Shown here piece after piece: positions 1 through 5,984 of a stretch of 19,728 nucleotides of DNA (positions within the stretch are counted from its first letter, which is position 1; each line of letters opens with the position of its first letter). The DNA is taken from contig JAYWHT010000017.1 of NCBI GenBank assembly GCA_043777595.1, positions 1 through 19,728 of the forward strand, written 5' to 3'. Made by a program: the position numbers and the translations under genes. The stretch comes from JAYVJH01 sp043777595. Its GTDB lineage: Bacteria > Bacteroidota > Bacteroidia > Cytophagales > Spirosomataceae. The notes under the pieces are model-generated. The model worked only from the letters and a program-made list of their open reading frames with translations, was not told the origin of the DNA and searched no databases.

Positions 1-170
1 TTATAAAAATATTCGTAAGCCAATATGTTCTGAGATTCTGATTCGGTCAGTTTGTTTTCAAACATTACGCCTGTGTCAGTAGGTTTCAACGCCTTGAAAA
101 GGGTATTGTCGGACTGACAGTTGGTTAAGAAAACAACTAAAAGTACAGGTATAATTTTACTGCGAATCAT
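1..170 (-). CDS. CRTAC1-type (VCBS/ASPIC-UnbV) lipoprotein C, N-terminal fragment
   Basis: Only the first 56 codons are in the window; the gene runs off the left edge. The frame opens with ATG at 170 and encodes a short hydrophobic signal followed by a lipobox LTNC (Cys at residue 18), so the product is probably an outer-membrane or periplasmic lipoprotein. The next 35 residues (pattern LKPTDTGVMFEN, then NILAYEYFY) align with the same region of the two complete CRTAC1-type proteins in this window (SASETGILFVNE/NILDYLYYYN and PASETGVDFMNN/NIFNYRNFYN). This makes it a third paralogue rather than an unrelated lipoprotein. Its first 14 bases overlap the end of the upstream 227-aa gene, so the two are almost surely cotranscribed and perhaps translationally coupled. 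The expected propeller and ASPIC/UnbV domains lie outside the window and are inferred. Confidence 0.8.
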   Translation of the reverse strand, partial: MIRSKIIPVLLVVFLTNCQSDNTLFKALKPTDTGVMFENKLTESESQNILAYEYFY

Positions 171-840
171 AATGTGCCAGTACTTTTTTAAGTGGTTCTA
201 TGTCTTTGATTTTTAGTTTATTATTTTTTACAAATAGTTCAACATCTTCTGATTTGTCGCTCAATATTTTTAGCAGGCCATCATATATTTTTTTACTTTT
301 TGTAAATTGCCCATTGTCTTTTAGAATATAATAATTGACATAAAAATTATAATGATTGATTTTACTGGCTGAATTATAGGGTGTTATGTCCGAGATAGTA
401 GTTTCGGTATGTTTCAACAATTTCGTTTTGCCGTTATACAAAATCTGAAAAAAAGTATCTTCATCAAGCCCATCAAATGTGTTGAAACGGTTTTGGTAAA
501 CATCGCCATTGGCAAAACCAAACTCTATGACTTTTTCTTTTGGGTAAAATCTATTTTCGCCATCTTTGTATTCTACTCGTTTGAGGTGCGAGTCGTAGCG
601 CATTTGTGTCATTTCAAAACGCTTACCGTTGGCCTGCACAAAGTACCCATTGCGCCAGTCTTGGCTTGGCAAATATTCAGAATTATCGAACTCTGTATTG
701 ATAGATTTGTGAACGACCAGCGCGTTGCCATCGCCACCCAAAGGCGAAACGAGAGGCGAACCTACGGGGTTGTTTTGTGCAAATGTGAAATGTGTAAATA
801 ACGCAAAAATAAAAATGATGAGACCTTGGTTAGTTTTCAT
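157..840 (-). CDS. Secreted protein of unknown function, 227 aa
   Basis: I do not recognise the family. The product starts with a clear Sec signal peptide (Lys at residue 2, hydrophobic stretch, likely cleavage after THFTFA at about residue 21) and has no lipobox Cys. The mature part is hydrophilic, rich in Tyr, Asn, Lys and Asp. An early segment has the look of a beta-rich extracellular fold (YFVQANGKRFEM, MRYDSHLKRVEYKDG); the C-terminus is Lys-rich and probably helical. It lies 64 bp downstream of CRTAC1-type lipoprotein A and overlaps the start of lipoprotein C by 14 bp, so it belongs to the same minus-strand transcription unit. By position it could be a small partner secreted with these surface proteins, but that is inference. 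No Shine-Dalgarno sequence precedes the ATG, which is normal in Bacteroidota. Confidence 0.8.
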   Translation of the reverse strand: MKTNQGLIIFIFALFTHFTFAQNNPVGSPLVSPLGGDGNALVVHKSINTEFDNSEYLPSQDWRNGYFVQANGKRFEMTQMRYDSHLKRVEYKDGENRFYPKEKVIEFGFANGDVYQNRFNTFDGLDEDTFFQILYNGKTKLLKHTETTISDITPYNSASKINHYNFYVNYYILKDNGQFTKSKKIYDGLLKILSDKSEDVELFVKNNKLKIKDIEPLKKVLAHYDSQ

Positions 841-860
841 GAGTATAGTTTTGGGTTTAG

Positions 861-875
861 TTCAAATGATTTGAA
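861..875. repeat. 15-nt palindrome between lipoprotein A and the 227-aa gene
   Basis: TTCAAAT-G-ATTTGAA has perfect 7-bp arms around one central base. A second inverted pair (ATGATTT at 866-872, AAATCAT at 882-888) overlaps it. This is the only structure in the 64-bp gap between the two genes. It could be an mRNA processing or stabilising hairpin or a regulator site. There is no T-run typical of an intrinsic terminator on the minus strand. AT-rich chance pairing is possible. Confidence 0.3.
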
Positions 876-904
876 TACTTTAAATCATAAATTATAGGAC
901 GAAA

Positions 905-3900
905 TTACTCAAAAAAACGTACACTTTTGTTGTTCAGTGTTACCATGGTAACTGGCTTTTTTCCGATAGTCAATTTCTTAATATTTCGTGCTTCGCCGTC
1001 CACCATAAAACCCGACTGAGCAGGCCATTGCGCTTTAAAATGTCCCTTACCATCGCCCTTTAAGAACCAACCAAAACTGGCATCGTAGCGACCTTGGTAA
1101 GTACTGACTCCATACAAATTACCAGCTACGAGTGCGTCCAAATGGCTGTCTTTGTCAAAATCACCGACCGAAAAAGCAAATATCTTTGAAAACTGGGCTT
1201 CGAGTGGCAATGCCCTTGTCTCAAAATTCATCTTGCCTTTGTTTTCTATGTAAACCGATTCAAAAGTATTGACGGTACGTTCAACAGCCCCTTTTCGTTC
1301 GGTTGGCGTAATGACCTTATCAAGCGGTTGGCCTGCAAAGTCTTTGTATTTTGTGAACCGCTTATTGATAATACCCGGCATCTGTTTGCCCAACTCGTCT
1401 TTGGTCAGAAGCGGGTAATATTCGTTATCTCGTTTATAACCAATAAGTTGATCCATTATTCCGTTGCCGTCAATGTCTTTGACGTACATTTTGAGTTCAG
1501 AATCTTTGCCTTTTACAAATTTTGTATTTAGTCCTAAATTACCTACCAATAAGTCATCATCGCCATCATGGTCAAAATCTGCGGCTTCAATGGTTTGCCA
1601 AAAACCTTTTTTATTACTGAGCGGCTGAGTGGTTGAACGACTGAGTGATTTATTGTTGTTTTCAAATATTTCGATGCCCAACCAGTCGCCTACTACGGCC
1701 AAGTCCAAATCTTTGTCGTTGTCTAAGTCTGTCCAAACGGCATCTGTTACCATACCTACTGATTTGAGATTGGGGGCTAATTGATTGGTACGGTCGGTAA
1801 AATGCCCTTTGCCGTCATTAACCAACAAAAACGACTGCGGCGTTATGCCATATTGATAAGCCACCACTCGGCCACCTACAAACAAGTCAATATCGCCATC
1901 TTGGTCAAAGTCGGCAGGTACTACACAACTTTTATTAACGTTCATGATGGGTAGTGCGTTGCTGGTTTTTGTAAATTTGCCTTTGCCGTCATTCAAATAT
2001 AATCTATCTCTGAGTTCGACCATATCGGCCAAAAATTCATTACCACCAGACACCACATACAAATCCAAATCTTTGTCGCCATCGGCATCAAAAAACACTG
2101 CGTCCACGTCTTCGCAGGCAGCATCGGCGAGCATCAATGGCTGATTTGTAGCTTCAAAACTACCATTGGGCCTCTGAATCATAATTTGGGCGGCTTGGTC
2201 TCGTGCGCCACCCACAAAGACATCATCTCGACCATCGCCATTGACATCGCCTACTGCCGAGGCTGGCCCTTGCGTAGATTGCTGAAAGGGCATCATTGGC
2301 TCACGAATCATGTCAAGATAACTCGTTTCTGTATGTTTGTAGTCAAAGGTTGTTTTGTCGGTAACGTCAGTAAATAATGTAGAATGCTGAATACTAAACG
2401 GTGAATATTTTTCTTTTGCATCGCTTTGTTTTAATGTCAGTAACTGGTTTGTTTTTATATTTTTTCTAATTTCAGATAGTCCACTCGGCCACACAACTAT
2501 CAGACTATCAATATTTTGAATAGTATTAAGACCAAAATGAACAACAGGTTCGGAAGCCGACTCAAAGCCACGTGTGGGCTGCATGGTGTTGGTCTGCAAC
2601 TGGTTTTTGTATTTGATATAAACTTTTGCCCCAAAACCTGCCGTGTTGGCATTGTTACCTGTTAGTTTTACTCTTAAATAATTTGCCGTTGGGTCTTTTT
2701 CACGGGTCATATTCTGAAATATACCTGCTGGTTGGTTCAAATCATTGGTGATAATTTCAAGATCGCCATCGTTGTCTAAGTCGGCATAAAGCGCGCCATT
2801 CGACACCGTTTTGGCATCAAAGCCCCAATCTGTCGATTTATCTTCAAACTTCAAGCTGTCGCTTCCTCTAAAAATATAGTTATGAACTGCCCCGTCTGGC
2901 ATTTTTTGAATGGCCTCGATGTCTTGTTCTTTGTTACCATAAATCGGGCTTCCCGACAGGTTATTAAAAGTAGAATCTCGGTTGATGTATTTGATATAAT
3001 CCAAGTCGTTGGGACGACGAGGAATACCATTGGCTACAAACAAATCTTTGCGCCCATCGTTATCAAAGTCGGCCAAGAGCGGCGACCAACTCCAGTCTGT
3101 AGCCGACGTACCCGTTATGAGCGAGATTTCGGCAAATTTTTGCCCTTGCAAATTGAGGTGTAGTGCGTTGTGGCTATATTGATTATAAAACCCAAATTGT
3201 AATTTGTACATAAAAATATCGAGCGCATCTTCGCCCAATGACGACTTTTCTATGCGTTCGTCGTTGGGGAGCATATCTGCCGTAAAAATATCCAACCAGC
3301 CATCGTTGTTCATATCTGCCGCATCGCAACCCATTGAGTATTTGCTCAAATGCCTAAAATTGTCTTTGACCGATTCCGTAAAAGTACCGTCGGTGTTGTT
3401 GATATAATAATAATCGTCTTCGTGAAAATCGTTTGAAACATAAATATCGTCCCAGCCATCGTTGTTAAAATCGGCCACCGAAATACCCAAACCGTAGCCC
3501 ATCGCTGCTTGGTAGATTTTGGCTTGGGTGCTGACATTGGTGAAGCCCCCCAGCCCCCGATGGGGGAGTGTTTTTTTAACTCCCCCATCAGGGGCTGGGG
3601 GGCCGTCATTTCTATACAGCACATCGCCTGCCGATGAGTCCACCAATGCACGAGCCGATACTTTGTCGTAAGAGCTGACGTTGTGGGTGGCGTGGTTGAG
3701 TAAGTACATATCCAAATCGCCATCTTTGTCGTAGTCAATAAAAGCGGCCTGTGTCGAAAACCCTTTGAAGTCAAGGCCATATTCAGTTGCTTTTTCTTCA
3801 AATTTAGGCACGCCATTGGCATCGTTACCCACGTTAATATACAGCTCGTTGTGGCCTTTGAGCGATTTATAATTGCCCACAGCACAAACGTAAATATCCA

Positions 3901-4297
3901 ACTTGCCATCGCCGTTTACGTCGGCCATCGTTACGCCTGTTTGCCAGTTGGCCGAGCCGCCTACGCCAGCCTCTTTGGTTTTGTCTTCAAATTTTATAGC
4001 TCCGCCAGCGGTAGTTTTATTGAGGTACATCTTGTTTTCTCCTTGTGTCGATACAAAATACACATCACTTAGGCCATCGCCATTTAAGTCGCCAGCAGCT
4101 ACACCACCGCCGTTGTAGTAGTATAAGTAGTCAAGAATATTGAGTTCTTTGGTTTCTCTGACCTCATTGACAAACAGAATACCCGTTTCTGAGGCAGATA
4201 GTTGCTTAAACTTAGTATCGGTCTTGGTGCAGTTGGTGAGGGTAGCGAGGGTTAAGATTGAGAGAGATACTCGTAATTTCATGTTTTTATTTATCAT
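905..4297 (-). CDS. CRTAC1-type lipoprotein A (double FG-GAP/VCBS propeller with ASPIC/UnbV domain), 1130 aa
   Basis: A large surface or periplasmic lipoprotein: signal sequence with lipobox LTNC (Cys23). Residues about 60-530 hold many Ca-binding loops of the integrin/FG-GAP type (for example DLNGDGLSD, DVNGDGKLD, DYDKDGDLD, DFNNDGWDD, DMNNDGWLD, DFDNDGRKD, DLDNDGDLE). About 540-625 is an ASPIC/UnbV domain (YLRVKLTGNNANTAGFGAKV, RGFES, VVHFGL, VVWPSG). About 675-1130 is a second set of loops (DVNGDGRDD, DFDQDGDID, DLDNDKDLD, DFDHDGDDD, DFDKDSHLD). The family is common beside SusC/SusD genes in Bacteroidota; the ligand is unknown, carbohydrate or adhesion being usual guesses. The gene overlaps the upstream mazF-like stop by 4 bp (ATGA). 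A second ATG at 4282 (residue 6, MKLRV) is an equally credible start and would remove that overlap. Residues 231-251 are encoded by a hairpin insertion described separately. Confidence 0.92.
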   Translation of the reverse strand: MINKNMKLRVSLSILTLATLTNCTKTDTKFKQLSASETGILFVNEVRETKELNILDYLYYYNGGGVAAGDLNGDGLSDVYFVSTQGENKMYLNKTTAGGAIKFEDKTKEAGVGGSANWQTGVTMADVNGDGKLDIYVCAVGNYKSLKGHNELYINVGNDANGVPKFEEKATEYGLDFKGFSTQAAFIDYDKDGDLDMYLLNHATHNVSSYDKVSARALVDSSAGDVLYRNDGPPAPDGGVKKTLPHRGLGGFTNVSTQAKIYQAAMGYGLGISVADFNNDGWDDIYVSNDFHEDDYYYINNTDGTFTESVKDNFRHLSKYSMGCDAADMNNDGWLDIFTADMLPNDERIEKSSLGEDALDIFMYKLQFGFYNQYSHNALHLNLQGQKFAEISLITGTSATDWSWSPLLADFDNDGRKDLFVANGIPRRPNDLDYIKYINRDSTFNNLSGSPIYGNKEQDIEAIQKMPDGAVHNYIFRGSDSLKFEDKSTDWGFDAKTVSNGALYADLDNDGDLEIITNDLNQPAGIFQNMTREKDPTANYLRVKLTGNNANTAGFGAKVYIKYKNQLQTNTMQPTRGFESASEPVVHFGLNTIQNIDSLIVVWPSGLSEIRKNIKTNQLLTLKQSDAKEKYSPFSIQHSTLFTDVTDKTTFDYKHTETSYLDMIREPMMPFQQSTQGPASAVGDVNGDGRDDVFVGGARDQAAQIMIQRPNGSFEATNQPLMLADAACEDVDAVFFDADGDKDLDLYVVSGGNEFLADMVELRDRLYLNDGKGKFTKTSNALPIMNVNKSCVVPADFDQDGDIDLFVGGRVVAYQYGITPQSFLLVNDGKGHFTDRTNQLAPNLKSVGMVTDAVWTDLDNDKDLDLAVVGDWLGIEIFENNNKSLSRSTTQPLSNKKGFWQTIEAADFDHDGDDDLLVGNLGLNTKFVKGKDSELKMYVKDIDGNGIMDQLIGYKRDNEYYPLLTKDELGKQMPGIINKRFTKYKDFAGQPLDKVITPTERKGAVERTVNTFESVYIENKGKMNFETRALPLEAQFSKIFAFSVGDFDKDSHLDALVAGNLYGVSTYQGRYDASFGWFLKGDGKGHFKAQWPAQSGFMVDGEARNIKKLTIGKKPVTMVTLNNKSVRFFE
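3545..3603. repeat. 59-bp hairpin repeat inserted in frame in CRTAC1 gene A
   Basis: Two 25-nt arms (3545-3569 and 3579-3603) are complementary with one mismatch (G:T type), separated by a 9-nt T-rich loop. Each arm is itself nearly self-complementary (CCCCCGATGGGGG; CCCCCATCAGGGG). Its C/G-run composition is unlike the surrounding AT-rich coding sequence. It is read in frame as a Gly/Pro-rich loop (GPPAPDGG...LPHRGLGG) between RND and FTNVS of the propeller. From memory, runs of this CCCCAGCCCC/GGGGGAG kind are scattered through many Bacteroidota genomes as intergenic repeats, so a dispersed palindromic element is likely; a genome search would test this. Confidence 0.85.
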
Positions 4298-4644
4298 AAG
4301 TCTAATACTATTTTTAGCTGTTCGCTAATTTTTATCTGGGCCGACAAACTTTTGACTGTACCCAACAACTTTAAAAATCTTTTATTATCAATCGTTCTGA
4401 TTTGGTCAATTAGCAAATCAGACGATTTGTTTAGACCCGTTTCTTGGGCTAAGTAGTCAAGATTGAACCGTAGTATTGTAGCATTGGCTACTACGTTTGA
4501 GGTGATGGGCAACACTGCCGCAGAAAAGTGAACAGCATTAAGTAAGTCGGACTGAATGATGAGCACGGGTCTTTTTTTACCAGCTTCTGTACCAAACGAC
4601 GGGTCAAGGTCGGCCAGCCATATTTCCCAACGCTTAATAGTCAT
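4294..4644 (-). CDS. mazF: MazF/PemK-family mRNA endoribonuclease toxin, 116 aa
   Basis: Length and motifs match the MazF/PemK family of type II toxins, which cleave mRNA at short sequences. Visible hallmarks are the N-terminal WEIWLADLDPSFGTEAGKKR block, followed by PVLIIQSD (residues 26-33), LPITSN (45-50) and SSDLLIDQIRTID in the C-terminal half. R25 of KKRP sits where the catalytic Arg of MazF is found, and the Thr of LPITSN matches the second conserved catalytic position. No truncation is evident. The start overlaps the antitoxin gene by 11 bp, the usual antitoxin-then-toxin order. Its stop overlaps the start of CRTAC1-type lipoprotein A by 4 bp, which is unusual because it links a toxin to a 3.4-kb surface-protein gene. 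Which RNA sequence it cuts cannot be seen. Confidence 0.9.
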   Translation of the reverse strand: MTIKRWEIWLADLDPSFGTEAGKKRPVLIIQSDLLNAVHFSAAVLPITSNVVANATILRFNLDYLAQETGLNKSSDLLIDQIRTIDNKRFLKLLGTVKSLSAQIKISEQLKIVLDL

Positions 4645-4870
4645 AGTCGTTTTCTAATTTTTCCATTTCTTGCAATACCTCCGTAGAAGACAAACGGACA
4701 AAAACAGATTCTTGTTCCAGCTGTCTGGCTATCATTTCTCTTTTTTTGACTTGGTTATAGTAGTTAATTGCTTCGTTAAAGTAGCTATTTCTTGATTTTT
4801 TAGAATCAGACAAAATGCTCGTAGTGGCATCGAAAATGGATTCTTCGATTTTTAATGAAATATTTACCAT
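4634..4870 (-). CDS. Ribbon-helix-helix antitoxin of the MazF-like toxin, 78 aa
   Basis: A small protein with an N-terminal beta-strand followed by two helices (MVNISLKIEESIFDATTSIL, then KKSRNSYFNEAINYYNQ), the pattern of ribbon-helix-helix DNA-binding antitoxins of the MazE/CopG type. The C-terminal half is charged and probably disordered until it binds the toxin (QEMEKLENDYDY, very acidic). It is upstream of and overlaps the mazF-like gene by 11 bp, giving translational coupling. It would neutralise the toxin and, by family analogy, repress its own promoter; candidate operator repeats lie immediately upstream of its ATG. Sequence identity within this antitoxin class is low, so the assignment rests on size, fold pattern and partner. 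Confidence 0.85.
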   Translation of the reverse strand: MVNISLKIEESIFDATTSILSDSKKSRNSYFNEAINYYNQVKKREMIARQLEQESVFVRLSSTEVLQEMEKLENDYDY

Positions 4871-4905
4871 TAGTATATCTGTTTAGTAATACTGCAAATA
4901 TACTA
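4871..4905 (-). promoter_or_regulatory. Candidate promoter and operator of the antitoxin-toxin operon
   Basis: Reading the minus strand, TATATTTG (4895-4902) matches the Bacteroidota -7 element TANNTTTG and lies about 25 bp upstream of the antitoxin ATG. No good TTTG is found at the expected 19-bp spacing. The same stretch contains an inverted pair TAGTATAT (4871-4878) / ATATACTA (4898-4905), with a third AGTAATACT palindrome between them. The right arm overlaps the -7 element, a position fit for autorepression by an RHH antitoxin. The region is AT-rich, so the repeats are only suggestive. Confidence 0.45.
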
Positions 4906-4911
4906 TATTTT

Positions 4912-4952
4912 GACTCAATACCCGAAATTTGGTTTTAGATTTAAGATTTTGG
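4912..4952. repeat. Left direct repeat: duplicated 3' end of a susD gene
   Basis: This stretch matches 7612-7652 in the same orientation: 29 of the first 31 bases are identical and 35 of 41 without gaps, starting with the shared 15-mer gactcaatacccgaa. Read on the minus strand it still encodes KILNLKPNFGY-stop, matching the SusD C-terminus QNPNLKQNFGY-stop at the right copy. Similarity starts three bases beyond the stop codon. Either it is an attachment-site-like duplication made when the three-gene cassette inserted, or the last trace of a second susD gene. Confidence 0.8.
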
Positions 4953-4956
4953 ACTG

Positions 4957-4971
4957 AACAATAGTATTGTT
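4957..4971. promoter_or_regulatory. 15-nt palindrome upstream of the three-gene operon
   Basis: AACAATA-G-TATTGTT has perfect 7-bp arms around one base. It lies between the divergent antitoxin-toxin and NTase-like operons, about 47 bp upstream of the NTase-like -7 element. It is a candidate binding site for the HTH protein encoded at 5460-5978, as Xre-type regulators commonly bind such palindromes. No second copy was seen nearby. Confidence 0.35.
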
Positions 4972-5017
4972 TTTATTTTCTAAATTAGTTAAATCAAAAA
5001 ATAGACTATATTTACAT

Positions 5018-5025
5018 TATATTTG
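5018..5025 (+). promoter_or_regulatory. -7 promoter element of the NTase-like operon
   Basis: TATATTTG is an exact match to the Bacteroidota -7 consensus TANNTTTG. A clear TTTG at the -33 position is missing. The element ends only 6 bases before the ATG at 5032, so transcription would begin at or next to the start codon. Either the mRNA is leaderless or the true start is the later ATG at 5074 (Met15). Confidence 0.45.
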
Positions 5026-5031
5026 TTGTAA

Positions 5032-5463
5032 ATGATACCTAATTTTAATGACATAGGCAATCTTCCTGCGGGTATGCACCAAGCTACATGGGAGGAGTTT
5101 TATGAGCGATTTGGATACACGCCACACCGCCGCAAGTTATTGGACGGGCTTGAACTGGCGATGCGCCAGCTTCGAGATGTTGGTTGCACCCGCATTTGGG
5201 TAGATGGTAGTTTTGTAACAGCCAAAGAACGACCCGGCGACTATGATGCTTGCTGGTTAGAAGACGGCGTAGGTATTCCTTTTTTGAGGGCTAAATATCC
5301 TGTGTTGTTAAATTATGAGGATATGAGAATGGCTCAAAAAGAAAAATATTACGGCGAACTTTTTATGTCAAAAACAGGAGATGGGTTTATGACATTTTTA
5401 GATTTTTTTCAACAAGATGACAGAACGAGTATTAAGAAAGGAATTATTCAATTAGAATTATGA
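5032..5463 (+). CDS. Nucleotidyltransferase-like protein (DUF6932-like), 143 aa
   Basis: The opening block (MIPNFNDIGNLPAGMHQATW, then EEFYERFGY) and the core LDGLELAMRQL...GCTRIWVDGSFVTAKERPGDYDACW resemble the DUF6932 family as I remember it. The core has the GS(X)n-DxD pattern of minimal nucleotidyltransferases: Gly59-Ser60, then Asp70 and Asp72 as candidate metal-binding acids. A third acidic residue is not certain (Asp126 to Asp130 region, or Glu77). Such proteins could add nucleotides to RNA, tRNA or protein, as known NTase toxins do; the substrate here is unknown. The stop overlaps the start of the HTH gene by 4 bp (ATGA), as in toxin-antitoxin pairs. Start 5032 fits the family's usual beginning, though the nearby -7 box implies a leaderless mRNA. 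Confidence 0.75.
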   Translation: MIPNFNDIGNLPAGMHQATWEEFYERFGYTPHRRKLLDGLELAMRQLRDVGCTRIWVDGSFVTAKERPGDYDACWLEDGVGIPFLRAKYPVLLNYEDMRMAQKEKYYGELFMSKTGDGFMTFLDFFQQDDRTSIKKGIIQLEL

Positions 5464-5978
5464 TAGTCAAAAACGATAAACATTTAAGCATTACACAAAG
5501 TCGAATAAAAGATTTTGAAAACACATTTGACCATTTGTTAAATGTATCAAATGATGGTATCTGTGAATCTATATTGAATGACGCTCGGAAAAGTGCCGTA
5601 AGCAACACAATCAAAGAGTTAAAACAAAAAGCGGAGGTTTATATCGCATTGCGAGATGGGGCTTTTCCTGTTGTAACTGGTGGACAGATATACGACATTG
5701 CTCGGATATTGATACAAGCGCGGATTGCCAAAGGCTGGTCGCAGTCGGACTTGGCACGTGCCATACAGATAGAGCCGCAGCAAATCCAGCGTTATGAAGC
5801 CACCGACTATGAGGGTGCTGGCATATTACGCATTTTTGAGGTTGTTGATGCGCTCGCAATATCACTCAAATTTGAAGACTTGACAGTTCGAAAAGAAAAT
5901 AGTAAAATCATGGTAGTCAATACCAATCAAAATGAAGACATCACGAGTCGTGGTTATATTTTAGAACTCGTCGCTTAG
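5460..5978 (+). CDS. Xre-type helix-turn-helix protein, putative antitoxin/regulator, 172 aa
   Basis: Residues about 76-135 form a helix-turn-helix of the Xre/Cro class (IYDIARILIQARIAKGWSQS, then DLARAIQIEPQQIQRYEA), with recognition-helix residues around PQQIQRYE. The N-terminal 70 residues (LSITQSRIKDFENTF, later IKELKQKAEVYIALRDG) are a helical region like that seen ahead of the HTH in HigA-type antitoxins. The C-terminal 35 residues are of unknown role. The 4-bp ATGA overlap with the NTase-like gene and 6-bp spacing to the ATPase gene place it in the middle of one operon. The likely job is to neutralise or sense the NTase and control transcription. A palindrome at 4957-4971 is a possible target. 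It could equally be a dedicated transcription regulator without antitoxin activity. Confidence 0.82.
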   Translation: MIVKNDKHLSITQSRIKDFENTFDHLLNVSNDGICESILNDARKSAVSNTIKELKQKAEVYIALRDGAFPVVTGGQIYDIARILIQARIAKGWSQSDLARAIQIEPQQIQRYEATDYEGAGILRIFEVVDALAISLKFEDLTVRKENSKIMVVNTNQNEDITSRGYILELVA

Positions 5979-5984
5979 TTTATT

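Noticed and set aside
409..801. 130-codon plus-strand open frame opposite the 227-aa secreted protein gene
   Set aside because: The opposite frame has a clean signal peptide, operon spacing and overlap with its neighbours; this one is an antisense shadow without recognisable features.
3545..3603. The strong hairpin read as an intrinsic terminator
   Set aside because: It lies in the middle of a continuous 1130-codon frame whose two sides align with paralogue B; the T-run lies in the loop, not after the stem.
3346..3909. 187-codon minus-strand frame inside lipoprotein A
   Set aside because: It is a shifted frame of the Ca-loop coding repeats; its product is rich in Thr/Met/Trp from frame-shifted GAT/GGC codons, with no domain.
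5611..5865. 84-codon minus-strand frame opposite the HTH gene
   Set aside because: Antisense to a conserved helix-turn-helix in a tightly packed operon; no domain or promoter.
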